From positions 1-9,910 of the forward strand of contig QMPB01000115.1 in the NCBI GenBank assembly GCA_003648395.1: a DNA stretch of 9,910 bases, in the 5' to 3' direction. Both the position numbers and the translations under genes were made by a program. The notes under the pieces are model-generated. The model did no database searches, was not told the DNA's origin, and worked only from the letters and a program-made list of their open reading frames with translations. Of the stretch, positions 1-6,696 are shown one piece after another (positions within the stretch are counted from its first letter, which is position 1; every line of letters starts with the position of its first letter). This stretch comes from Bacteroidota bacterium (GTDB lineage Bacteria > Bacteroidota > Bacteroidia > Bacteroidales > UBA1556).

Positions 1-648
1 AATATCATTTAAATTAGGCTCACTAAATTCAATAATACCAATATCTGTTTGAGTTTCAGGCATAATTCCAAATAAAATATTTGGTTTTAAGTTATCAGAC
101 CATCCGTCCGAAAATCCACAACCACTTGCATAATCATCTTCCTCATACCAAACCATGTTAGAATCTATTGAACAATACACAAATGATTCTTCATAATATT
201 CTGTATTATCATGACATACCTGAATAAGTAGATTGCTTATTCCATCCCAATAAAAAACGCTATTTAGATTAATAGTATCCCAACCTACTTTTGTAAGTGT
301 ATAGTCATTATCGTAAACAGTAGTCCAATTAGTAGTAATAAAACTATCTAATGAAGTATCATTTGTGTTTTGTAGTCTTATTTTAAAATTATTTAGTGTT
401 TTATTATCAAAACTACTAATATCAAATGCTAAATGCGTTATTAATCCAGTAGAGAATCCAGCAGTTTGTAATTCTGTAGCTGTATATAGCATTTGAGTTT
501 TTGAATCTTCATAATATGTATTAAGTGGGTAAGTTGCAGTACTACTACCGCTACCAATAGTTCCATATGTCTGGGCAATTAGTGTAAAAGGCAACGTTAA
601 TAATATAACAGTGATAAGATTCCGAAATATAGTATAGCTTGTTTTCAT
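1..648 (-). CDS. Secreted surface protein with Bacteroidota extracellular beta-sandwich-like module (N-terminal part; cut by window edge)
   Basis: The frame is open from an ATG at 648 to the window edge, giving 216 visible residues; the C-terminus lies outside. Residues 1-25 form a Sec signal peptide: a short basic start, a hydrophobic core around ITVILLTLPFTLIA, and likely cleavage before Q26. Residues about 33-195 match, from memory, a module recurrent in large secreted Bacteroidota proteins: a YPLNTYY opening, a LYTATELQ motif, a hydrophobic strand LITHLAFDIS, a GWDTINL strand, a FYWDGISNLLIQVC strand and a closing KPNILFG. Cysteines at 145, 159 and 177 could form disulfides. Proteins with this module usually continue into fibronectin-like or PKD-like domains and end in a T9SS sorting signal; neither is visible here. 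The ending TDIGIIEF looks like entry into a next domain. The exact function is unknown. It is read from its own promoter and points away from the tRNA. Confidence 0.85.
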   Translation of the reverse strand, partial: MKTSYTIFRNLITVILLTLPFTLIAQTYGTIGSGSSTATYPLNTYYEDSKTQMLYTATELQTAGFSTGLITHLAFDISSFDNKTLNNFKIRLQNTNDTSLDSFITTNWTTVYDNDYTLTKVGWDTINLNSVFYWDGISNLLIQVCHDNTEYYEESFVYCSIDSNMVWYEEDDYASGCGFSDGWSDNLKPNILFGIMPETQTDIGIIEFSEPNLNDI

Positions 649-708
649 AATAATAATATTAAAATGACAAAAAAATAATTATTAATCTGTGTTTTGTTAA
701 TTAACTAG

Positions 709-716
709 CAAAGGTA
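709..716 (-). promoter_or_regulatory. Candidate -7 promoter element (TACCTTTG) for the left-edge secreted protein
   Basis: Read on the minus strand, this octamer fits the Bacteroidota TAnnTTTG -7 consensus exactly and lies about 60 nt before the ATG at 648. The predicted transcription start near 702 falls inside a perfect 10-bp palindrome, GTTAATTAAC (696-705). I found no clear TTG at the -33 distance, so this is a one-element call. Confidence 0.4.
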
Positions 717-876
717 ACTTATTTGTATCTAAAAAACTACTTATAATTATTTTTATTCTTCTAAAGCCTAGATATCAATTATTTAGAGGGGATGTCTCCA
801 TAGTGTATTAGATAAATATATTACTTTTTGTACAAGTCTAGAAAGGATATATGCAAAATACTTATAGTTGGTAAAC

Positions 877-907
877 AAAAAAAACCCTTAATCAATTAAG
901 ATTAAGG
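877..907 (-). terminator. Rho-independent terminator of tRNA-His
   Basis: A perfect 8-bp stem, CCTTAATC (886-893) with GATTAAGG (900-907), closes a 6-nt loop. Read on the minus strand it is followed by a G and then eight T residues (884-877). It starts 12 nt beyond the 3' end of tRNA-His, so the tRNA appears to be a monocistronic unit. Confidence 0.85.
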
Positions 908-918
908 ATTTAAATATG

Positions 919-992
919 GGTGGAAGATGGGTCTCGAACCCACGACTTCCGGCACCACAAACCAGCGCTCTAACCAACTGAGCTACATCCAC
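919..992 (-). tRNA. tRNA-His (anticodon GTG)
   Basis: The minus strand folds as a full cloverleaf. The D arm contains GCTCAGTTGGTTAGAGC. The anticodon stem CTGGT/GCCGG holds the loop TTGTGGT, with anticodon GTG at 958-956. The T arm is GTGGG-TTCGAGA-CCCAT. The acceptor stem is GTGGATG with CTTCCAC. The base before G1 is a G (993) and the discriminator is C (919), as expected for the G-1:C73 identity pair of histidine tRNAs. The 3' CCA is not encoded, so it would be added after transcription. Pairing is weak in places: a T6-T67 mismatch in the acceptor stem and two G-T pairs in the anticodon stem. Confidence 0.97.
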
Positions 993-1005
993 CATAATGA
1001 GAGTG

Positions 1006-1013
1006 CAAATATA
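1006..1013 (-). promoter_or_regulatory. Candidate -7 promoter element (TATATTTG) for tRNA-His
   Basis: This is an exact TAnnTTTG match on the minus strand, 13 nt ahead of G-1 of the tRNA. It would start transcription a few bases before the mature 5' end. The region upstream is almost pure A/T and shows no clear TTG -33 element. Confidence 0.45.
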
Positions 1014-1224
1014 AAAATATTTTTTATCTAATAATATATATTTATATTTTTTATTGGATTACTAATTATTTCTGTAAGTTACATATTACTAGTGTATAAT
1101 AAGTAATAACAATCTTCTTTTTAGCTGAAGAAGGGCTGTGATATTTAAAAATTATAACCTATTATTAAATTATAGGAATGTAAACCTACATAAATTGCTA
1201 TTGAATATAGTCTAATTTTTACTT

Positions 1225-1980
1225 TTAAATTTTATGAATTAGCCCTGCAGAAGCTTGAGCTGTTGGCATAATTAGCATATCATTAATGTTTACATGCTTA
1301 GGTAGGTTTGCACAATAAAAAGCTGCATCTGCAATGTCTTCAGGACGAAGTGGCTCAAACCCATTATAAATTGAATTGGCCTTAGCATTATCTCCTTTGA
1401 ATCGTACATTAGAGAACTCAGTTTCTACTGCTCCTGGAGCAATTTGTGTTACTTTAATTCCAAATTCAACCATATCAATTCGCATAGCCTTAGAAATAGA
1501 ATCTACAGCGTGTTTTGTGGCGCAATATACATTGCCATATGGGTAAGTTTCTTTTCCTGCAACGGATCCTATATTTATTATATGACCAGATTTTCTATCC
1601 ACCATCAAAGGTGATATTGCACGTGTTATATATAGCAAACCTTTTATATTGGTGTCTATCATTCTTTCCCAATCATCTATTACTCCATCTTGAAACTTAT
1701 TAAGTCCTACTGCTAATCCGGCATTGTTAATAAGTACATCTATATTATTCCATTTATTACCCAAACTAGATATAGCTTTATCTACTTCCTTATTATTTCT
1801 TATATCAAAGTTTAGAACTAATACTTCAGTATTGTATTTATTATTAAGTTCTGTTTTTAATTCCTTAAGGCGCTCAATTCGTCTTCCCGTAATAATAAGT
1901 CTATTACCATTTTTTGCAAATATTCTTGCACAAGATCTTCCTATGCCTGATGTTGCTCCAGTTATAAATATAGTCTTCAT
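1225..1980 (-). CDS. ydfG: YdfG-like short-chain dehydrogenase (NADP-dependent 3-hydroxy acid dehydrogenase)
   Basis: This is a classical Rossmann-fold short-chain dehydrogenase of full length (251 residues). Visible motifs are the cofactor loop TGATSGIG (7-14), arginines R33-R34 after the second strand (favouring NADPH), NNAG (85-88), N111, catalytic S139, and Y152 with K156 in YCATK. Similarity to E. coli YdfG, from memory, is strong and extends beyond the fold: NIDVLINNAGLAVG, WERMIDTN, HIINIG, EFSNVRFKGD and HVNIND all have near-identical counterparts. YdfG enzymes oxidise L-allo-threonine, serine and 3-hydroxy acids with NADP+ and reduce malonic semialdehyde. The actual substrate here is not fixed by sequence. 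It is a cytoplasmic, single-gene unit, divergent from the bactofilin operon. No good terminator is seen after it. The ATG at 1980 directly precedes the first beta strand, so the start is secure. Confidence 0.9.
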   Translation of the reverse strand: MKTIFITGATSGIGRSCARIFAKNGNRLIITGRRIERLKELKTELNNKYNTEVLVLNFDIRNNKEVDKAISSLGNKWNNIDVLINNAGLAVGLNKFQDGVIDDWERMIDTNIKGLLYITRAISPLMVDRKSGHIINIGSVAGKETYPYGNVYCATKHAVDSISKAMRIDMVEFGIKVTQIAPGAVETEFSNVRFKGDNAKANSIYNGFEPLRPEDIADAAFYCANLPKHVNINDMLIMPTAQASAGLIHKI

Positions 1981-2019
1981 ATATTAAGTGTTTATTCTTA
2001 GTTATTTGAATTGTAAATG

Positions 2020-2027
2020 CAAAGCTA
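2020..2027 (-). promoter_or_regulatory. Candidate -7 promoter element (TAGCTTTG) for the ydfG-like gene
   Basis: An exact TAnnTTTG match on the minus strand, 39 nt before the ATG at 1980. This would leave a leader of roughly 30 nt. No obvious TTG -33 box is found at the usual distance, so confidence is moderate. Confidence 0.4.
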
Positions 2028-2160
2028 TGAAAAAATCATAAGTAAGTAATTATTTGTTTATTGTGGCAGATAATAATAATATTACTGATATTCAATCATT
2101 TATGTTTATTAATGGACGCAATTGAAACAAATTAAGATTCTTTACGTTAAAACTAATCGC

Positions 2161-2200
2161 TAAAGCTTTTTGCTTGTTAATAATATTTCAAAAAGCTTTA
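2161..2200. repeat. Perfect 12-bp inverted repeat overlapping the bactofilin operon promoter
   Basis: TAAAGCTTTTTG (2161-2172) is the exact reverse complement of CAAAAAGCTTTA (2189-2200), with a 16-nt spacer. Each arm also contains the self-palindrome AAAGCTTT, and the arm centres are 28 bp apart. The right arm overlaps the first two bases of the -7 element at 2199-2206, and the -33 TTG lies just inside the left arm. This layout suggests an operator, though a chance AT-rich repeat is possible. Confidence 0.6.
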
Positions 2201-2206
2201 TCTTTG
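2174..2206 (+). promoter_or_regulatory. Bacteroidota-type promoter of the bactofilin-atpZ-atpI-like operon
   Basis: TATCTTTG (2199-2206) matches the TAnnTTTG -7 consensus exactly. A TTG at 2174-2176, 22 nt upstream, can serve as the -33 element. Transcription would begin near 2213, giving a leader of about 63 nt before the ATG at 2276. This is the best two-element promoter in the window. Confidence 0.65.
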
Positions 2207-2223
2207 CATGTTCAAATTATAGT

Positions 2224-2237
2224 TTAATAGCTATTAA
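2224..2237. repeat. Perfect 14-bp palindrome in the bactofilin leader
   Basis: TTAATAGCTATTAA is fully self-complementary and lies about ten bases after the predicted transcription start. It could be a dimer-binding operator half-way into the leader. In DNA this AT-rich a palindrome of this size can arise by chance somewhere in a 10-kb window, so function is uncertain. Confidence 0.4.
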
Positions 2238-2275
2238 TGAATATGATAGTTCTATAAATTAATAATAATAGTATT

Positions 2276-2683
2276 ATGGCAAGAAATTCAAATAATGACG
2301 TTGCAACAGAGTTCAATAGAATAGTTGCTGGTACAAGCATACATGGTCAAGTAGAGACAAAAGGTGATATTCGTGTAGATGGTACTATAGTGGGTACTTT
2401 AGATATTAAGGGAAAGTTAGTTCTTGGTAAAAGCGGTAAAATTGAAGGCGAGATTAAGTGTAAGAATGCCGAAGTAATGGGTAGTATTGAAGGTGAAATT
2501 AATGTATCAGAATTGCTTTCTCTGAAAGAAACTTCTTCTTTGAAAGGTGATATTATTACAAATAAAATATCAATAGAACCTGGTGCTAGTATTAGTGGAA
2601 CAATTAATATGGATAAATCAGAAAATTCTACTACGAAGATAGGCCCTGCAAATAATGTCGAAAAAGAGCAATCAGTTAAATAG
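2276..2683 (+). CDS. Bactofilin (polymer-forming cytoskeletal protein)
   Basis: This 135-residue protein is a bactofilin: a compact beta-helix domain (about residues 18-112) flanked by short polar tails. Typical features are GTSIHGQVETKGDIRVDG near the start, then a repeating pattern of short strands with regularly spaced glycines (VDGTIVG, GKSGKIEGEI, GSIEGEI, EPGASISGTI). Bactofilins polymerise without nucleotide into filaments that scaffold cell-wall or morphogenetic enzymes at the inner membrane. Length is normal for the family. It is first in an operon, and its last 29 nt overlap the next gene in another frame, implying translational coupling. Linkage of bactofilin to the AtpZ/AtpI genes ahead of the ATP synthase operon is, from memory, a common Bacteroidota arrangement. 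The ATG at 2276 fits the usual short N-terminal tail. Confidence 0.93.
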   Translation: MARNSNNDVATEFNRIVAGTSIHGQVETKGDIRVDGTIVGTLDIKGKLVLGKSGKIEGEIKCKNAEVMGSIEGEINVSELLSLKETSSLKGDIITNKISIEPGASISGTINMDKSENSTTKIGPANNVEKEQSVK

Positions 2684-2906
2684 TTACGTAAAGTATTCTA
2701 GTATTGCTTTTCAGATGGGGTTTACCGTTTTTGGAGGAACCTATTTGGGAGTTATGCTTGATGAATATTTGAAATGGGGCTTTCCTCTTTTTACTATTCT
2801 ATTTAGTATACTATCAGTTGCTGTGGCAATGTATTATTCCATTAAGGACTTTGTGAAAATGGGAGATAAAAAGAAAGATAATAATGAATCTAATAAAACT
2901 GCTTAG
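2655..2906 (+). CDS. AtpZ/AtpI-family protein (ATP synthase accessory membrane protein)
   Basis: This 83-residue inner-membrane protein has two TM helices, about residues 14-34 and 43-64. A basic N-terminus precedes the core YVKYSSIAFQMG, the LGVMLDEYL turn between the helices is typical of the AtpZ/AtpI family, and a lysine-rich tail follows. Family members are small accessory proteins encoded beside F-type ATP synthase genes and linked to c-ring assembly or to Mg2+/Ca2+ handling; the precise role in Bacteroidota is not settled. The ATG at 2655 lies inside the bactofilin gene (29-nt overlap). It is preferred because the next methionine (residue 21) is already inside the first helix, so a later start would destroy the fold. 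It is 33 nt upstream of the AtpI-like gene. Confidence 0.88.
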   Translation: MSKKSNQLNSYVKYSSIAFQMGFTVFGGTYLGVMLDEYLKWGFPLFTILFSILSVAVAMYYSIKDFVKMGDKKKDNNESNKTA

Positions 2907-2939
2907 TTATACTGGGTAGTTTTTCTAATATTATAAAGA

Positions 2940-3326
2940 ATGCAATCTCAAAAATCATTTGTAATTCAATTAATTGGCTTAACTTTTATTATAGAAATTA
3001 TAGCTTTAGCTTGGATGTTTGCTATGCCTAAAGAATGGGTTTCTCCTACATTATGGGCAATGCCATTATTTTTTATGCTAATAACATATTTTATTCACAA
3101 AGCATTTTTAAGAGCATTGGATAAGAATCCTCTACAATTTGTAACTCGCTATATGCTGGTCACTACTATAAAGCTATTATCATTTCTAGTGATACTCTTT
3201 ACCTATGCCGTTCTAGTTAGAGATGATGCTGTAGCTTTCTTATTAAGCTTCTTTATTAATTATCTTATTTATTCAGGCTTTGAAGCAGTTTCGGTAATAA
3301 AACTAAATAATAAACACTCGAAATAG
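2940..3326 (+). CDS. AtpI-like four-helix membrane protein
   Basis: This 128-residue protein is strongly hydrophobic, with four predicted TM helices near residues 8-28, 37-55, 72-93 and 96-116. Size and topology match the UncI/AtpI type (about 126 residues, four helices), and its place directly after an AtpZ-type gene supports that reading. I see no unmistakable sequence motif, so the assignment rests on topology and neighbourhood. A short basic stretch, HKAFLRALDKNP (53-64), forms the central cytoplasmic loop. In many Bacteroidota, as I recall, a protein of this kind sits just before atpB. Here a strong terminator follows 35 nt after the stop codon and no ATP synthase structural gene is present. 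It is probably co-transcribed with bactofilin and AtpZ. Confidence 0.7.
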   Translation: MQSQKSFVIQLIGLTFIIEIIALAWMFAMPKEWVSPTLWAMPLFFMLITYFIHKAFLRALDKNPLQFVTRYMLVTTIKLLSFLVILFTYAVLVRDDAVAFLLSFFINYLIYSGFEAVSVIKLNNKHSK

Positions 3327-3360
3327 AAAGAATAAAAAACTAAGACATATATTAGGAAAT

Positions 3361-3412
3361 TATAGAAACAAAAAAAATCGGATTTTTAAGGTCCGATTTT
3401 TTTGTTTCTATA
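3361..3412. terminator. Long bidirectional terminator between convergent operons
   Basis: A 21-bp stem pairs 3361-3382 with 3392-3412. The only flaw is one bulged A (eight A on the left, seven T on the right). The loop is 9 nt. A GC-containing core, TCGGA/TCCGA, is flanked by A-run and T-run, so it ends in T-rich RNA on either strand. It lies 35 nt after the AtpI-like stop and 8 nt after the LolA stop, so it serves both operons. Confidence 0.92.
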
Positions 3413-3420
3413 TTCTTCAA

Positions 3421-4065
3421 TTATCTTAAATCTACCACATCAGAATCAGGATACTTACTAGGATCAATATTAAAATAGTTAGTAGAAAGACTTAAATTAG
3501 TTTCAAACTTCTCAACACTAAAAGTGTAATTAACATTTTCCTTTTCGTATATAATAGCTTCATTAATCATGCTGCTTTCTTTAATTACCTTAATACGGAT
3601 TTTATAATAAGATTTGCCTTCCTTAGGAGTAAGGTCAATAACATAAATATCTTTTCCTCCCTCTTTAGTAGTCTTAATATATTTTGCATTATAGCTATCG
3701 TCCACATTAGTTATTACTTTAAGAAAACCAAAACTGTCTTGAGTTTTATCAACATTGCTGATTTGAATTTCTTCAGCATCAGGGTCATGAGTCCACATTG
3801 TAGTGCCGTCAGAGACAATATTTCTTCCCATAATATGTAGGTTATACATATCGCCTGACATTACAATGCTACCAGCAATAGTATTATCTATCTTATGAGC
3901 TTTATCTTGCATTCTATAATTAAATTGGAATTTAAGATTATTATAAGTTTTAGCTTTAGTTGCAACTTTTTCTAAAATATCATTAGCTTTTGAGTCATTA
4001 ATCTGAGCAAATCCATTTTGTGTAATAGTTAGGAATGCTATTAATACGATTATAATACTTTTCAT
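3421..4065 (-). CDS. lolA: LolA-type periplasmic outer-membrane lipoprotein carrier
   Basis: This 214-residue protein has a signal peptide (residues 1-20, ending NGFA before Q21) and a LolA fold, a half-barrel that carries lipoproteins across the periplasm. Landmarks are KTYNNLKFQFNY near the start, the strand AGSIVMSGDMYNL, IVSDGTTMWTHDPDAEEIQI in the region where LolA proteins have a DGk-xxWxY-like motif, and the end FNIDPSKYPDSDVVDLR, which closely resembles the C-terminus of Bacteroidota LolA proteins. It shuttles triacylated lipoproteins from the Lol ABC transporter to the outer membrane. It follows ftsK by 58 nt, an order I recall as common in this phylum, and ends just before the shared terminator. 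A small imperfect hairpin (4084-4096) lies in the gap and is too weak to be a terminator. Confidence 0.87.
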   Translation of the reverse strand: MKSIIIVLIAFLTITQNGFAQINDSKANDILEKVATKAKTYNNLKFQFNYRMQDKAHKIDNTIAGSIVMSGDMYNLHIMGRNIVSDGTTMWTHDPDAEEIQISNVDKTQDSFGFLKVITNVDDSYNAKYIKTTKEGGKDIYVIDLTPKEGKSYYKIRIKVIKESSMINEAIIYEKENVNYTFSVEKFETNLSLSTNYFNIDPSKYPDSDVVDLR

Positions 4066-4123
4066 ATTTTTATAATTTATACCCTGATTTTATCAGAGAA
4101 AGAGTGTTGTTTTATTTATTTAA

Positions 4124-6664
4124 TTAATATCTTGCGTTTATGTCTTCCAATAATTGTTCCAATGTTTGAATGTCAGAAATAAGAACATCGCGAGCTTTGC
4201 TGCCTTTGCTTTCTCCAACAATTCCTACAGCTTCTAATTGATCAATTATTCTTCCTGCACGGTTATAGCCAAGCTTCATTTTTCGTTGAATAAGTGATGT
4301 GCTTCCTTGTTGATTGTTTACAATCATACGTGCAGCATCTTCAAATAGCTCATCTCTATCGTCCATATCAATATCAGATTTTCCACTATCCTCATCACCA
4401 ATAAATTCAGGTAAATTAAATGCGCTTGCATAGCCTTTTTGGTCACTAATAAAGTTTACAATTTTTTCTACCTCTGGAGTATCAACAAATGCACATTGCA
4501 AGCGAATAATGCCATCTCCTTTGGAGAAAAGCATATCCCCTCTACCAATTAACTGATCGGCACCACCTGCATCAAGTATTGTTCTTGAATCTATTTTAGA
4601 GGTTACTCTAAATGCAATTCTAGCAGGAAAGTTTGCTTTAATCATCCCCGTAATTACGTTTACACTTGGTCTTTGAGTTGCAATAATTAAGTGTATACCA
4701 ATGGCTCGGGCAAGTTGTGCTAATCGAGCAATAGGTCCTTCTACTTCTTTACCAGCAGTCATTATTAAGTCTGCAAACTCATCAATTACAAGTACGATAT
4801 ATGGTAAATATCGATGCCCATTCTCAGGGTTTAATTTGCGAGCAACAAATTTGACATTATATTCCTTAAGGTTTTTAGAACCAGCTATTTTTAACAAATC
4901 ATATCGCTCGTCCATTTCAATACATAACGAGTTTAAGGTAGTTACCACATCTTTATTATCAGTAATAATAGCGTCAGCTTTATCGGGTAGTTTTGCTAAA
5001 TAATGCTTCTCTATTTTTGAGAATAAAGAAAATTCAACTTTTTTAGGGTCCACCATCACAAACTTAAGCTGGGCTGGGTGCTTCTTGTATAGTAGAGATG
5101 TTATAATTGCATTTAGACCTACAGATTTTCCCTGGCCAGTAGCACCTGCAACAAGTAGGTGAGGCATCTTAGCTAAGTCGAAAACAAAAGTTTCGTTACT
5201 AATAGTTTTTCCTATTGCTACTGGTAGATCAAATTTTGCATCCTGAAACTTCTCGCTAGCAATAATCGTTTTCATAGAAACAATTTCAGGATTAGAATTA
5301 GGGACCTCAATACCTATAGTTCCTCTACCAGGAATAGGAGCAATAATACGTATGCCAAGAGCTGCTAAGCTCATAGCTATATCATCTTCTAGGTTTTTTA
5401 TTTTTGAAATACGAACTCCTGGAGCAGGTATTATTTCATATAGTGTGATAGTAGGCCCAATTGTAGCCTTTATTTTATCAATCTTTATTTTATAATTTGA
5501 CAGTGTTTCTACAATTTTGTTTTTATTGCTTTCTAACTCTTCTCTATTTATAGTTATATTGTTGGATGAACTATGCTCTGTCAATAAATCTAATGGTGGA
5601 TTCTTGAAATCAGCTAAATCTTCTTTTGGGTCATATGGAGTATCTATTCCATGAGAGTTTAGTTTATTTTCATTAACTGAAGCTTCTTCATCCGAACTTT
5701 CAATCGTTAAGTTAATATCTTCTTCACTAGCTTCCTCAACAATTATTTCTTCATTGTCTTGTGTAAGTTCAATTTCAAAATCATTAGTCTCGTCAGTAGA
5801 AGTTTCTTTAGTAGTTGTGTCATTTGTAATTATCTCAAACTCTTCGCTCGCTACTTTATTATCACTATTGTCAGTTATACTGCTGTCACTTTCTTGGTCA
5901 AAGGTTATTTCAGTATTTTTTTCTTCGTGGAGAGCGGCAAGATCATTAATACTTAATCCATCAACTTCATAATTATCAAGATTCTGTTTTTCTTCAGAAC
6001 TTTTTGTTTTTATGAAACCTTGAATATAGTTTATTAGGTCAAAAGCAAAAACTAGAAATATAATTAATGAAAATATAATTATGATTATTAATCCGGGAGT
6101 TCCAAGCAATCCATTAAGATAACTGCTTACTTGTTGGCCAAAAATACCTCCAAATATTGATGATTTAGCGCCATTACTGAATATTAGGCCTGCTGTAATA
6201 GAAATCCAAACTAAGGCAAATACGCTATGACGAATAGCTCTTCTTATTGATAAAATTCTTAAACCACTAAGTAACCTTAAGCTAATTAAACCTGTAATAT
6301 ATAGAATAAAAAATGCTGAAATACCAAACCACTCTTTTATTAACGATTGAGAAAAAGCAGCGCCTAATCTTCCAGTAACATTATTAACATAAATATCTTG
6401 GTCTAAGAAAACTCTTCCTAAACCTATGTTAGAAAATATGTCGTCGTTATTTAAACTAAACCAACTTATAAAAAAAGAAATAAAAGCAATGAATAAATAT
6501 ATTGTGAAAAAGAAAAGAAATAGGCCAAAAGACTTAATAAAACGTTCGTCTTTTAGAAAAGAAAAAATACTAGGAATTTTAAAAGATTTGTCTCCCTTTT
6601 TCTTAGTTTTTTTTGACGATTGTTTTTTGTCCTTTTTATTACCTTTACCAATGGCGTTCTTCAC
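4124..6664 (-). CDS. ftsK: DNA translocase FtsK
   Basis: This 846-residue, septum-anchored ATPase pumps DNA to resolve chromosome termini during division. A very basic N-terminal tail (1-30) precedes four TM helices (about 46-69, 113-133, 146-163, 189-212). An acidic, Ser/Thr-rich linker follows (about 222-365), much shorter than in E. coli. The motor has an alpha domain from about 370 and RecA-like beta domain motifs: Walker A GATGQGKS (507-514), Walker B LVIDEF with D628 and E629, and the IIATQRPSVNVITG segment (660-673). The C-terminal gamma winged helix (about 770-846) contains MKLGYNRAGRIIDQLEAVGIVG, which in relatives reads orientation sequences and activates XerCD. The start is GTG: an in-frame stop lies 12 nt upstream and the next methionine is residue 431, so no other start fits. 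It lies 32 nt after the preceding gene and is followed by lolA, so it is probably the middle gene of an operon. Confidence 0.97.
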   Translation of the reverse strand: MKNAIGKGNKKDKKQSSKKTKKKGDKSFKIPSIFSFLKDERFIKSFGLFLFFFTIYLFIAFISFFISWFSLNNDDIFSNIGLGRVFLDQDIYVNNVTGRLGAAFSQSLIKEWFGISAFFILYITGLISLRLLSGLRILSIRRAIRHSVFALVWISITAGLIFSNGAKSSIFGGIFGQQVSSYLNGLLGTPGLIIIIIFSLIIFLVFAFDLINYIQGFIKTKSSEEKQNLDNYEVDGLSINDLAALHEEKNTEITFDQESDSSITDNSDNKVASEEFEIITNDTTTKETSTDETNDFEIELTQDNEEIIVEEASEEDINLTIESSDEEASVNENKLNSHGIDTPYDPKEDLADFKNPPLDLLTEHSSSNNITINREELESNKNKIVETLSNYKIKIDKIKATIGPTITLYEIIPAPGVRISKIKNLEDDIAMSLAALGIRIIAPIPGRGTIGIEVPNSNPEIVSMKTIIASEKFQDAKFDLPVAIGKTISNETFVFDLAKMPHLLVAGATGQGKSVGLNAIITSLLYKKHPAQLKFVMVDPKKVEFSLFSKIEKHYLAKLPDKADAIITDNKDVVTTLNSLCIEMDERYDLLKIAGSKNLKEYNVKFVARKLNPENGHRYLPYIVLVIDEFADLIMTAGKEVEGPIARLAQLARAIGIHLIIATQRPSVNVITGMIKANFPARIAFRVTSKIDSRTILDAGGADQLIGRGDMLFSKGDGIIRLQCAFVDTPEVEKIVNFISDQKGYASAFNLPEFIGDEDSGKSDIDMDDRDELFEDAARMIVNNQQGSTSLIQRKMKLGYNRAGRIIDQLEAVGIVGESKGSKARDVLISDIQTLEQLLEDINARY

Positions 6665-6696
6665 TGCTTTTATTTTTTATTAATTTGTAAAATATT

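Noticed and set aside
649..876. Possible small gene between the secreted protein and the tRNA terminator
   Set aside because: No open frame with a start and protein-like composition; frequent stops in all frames of this AT-rich stretch.
1114..1133. CTTCTT/AAGAAG hairpin after the dehydrogenase gene
   Set aside because: Only 6 bp, with an 8-nt loop, and no T-run follows on the minus strand; too weak for a terminator call.
1515..1987. Two plus-strand open frames opposite the dehydrogenase gene
   Set aside because: The minus strand carries all catalytic motifs of a short-chain dehydrogenase; the opposite frames show no motif and no promoter.
4084..4096. CTGAT/ATCAG hairpin between ftsK and lolA
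   Set aside because: Only 5 bp with a 3-nt loop and no clean T-tract after it; more likely chance than an internal terminator or processing site.
4701..5003. Open frame antisense to the FtsK motor domain
   Set aside because: It has no family resemblance, and the opposite strand encodes conserved FtsK motifs throughout; a coding shadow.
5754..5972. Serine/valine-rich open frames antisense to the FtsK linker
   Set aside because: They are explained by the low-complexity acidic linker codons read on the other strand.
4124..6664. Possible dif or FtsK-orienting sites near ftsK
   Set aside because: I found no dif-like 28-mer or G-rich repeated octamer by eye; such sites need not be close to ftsK.
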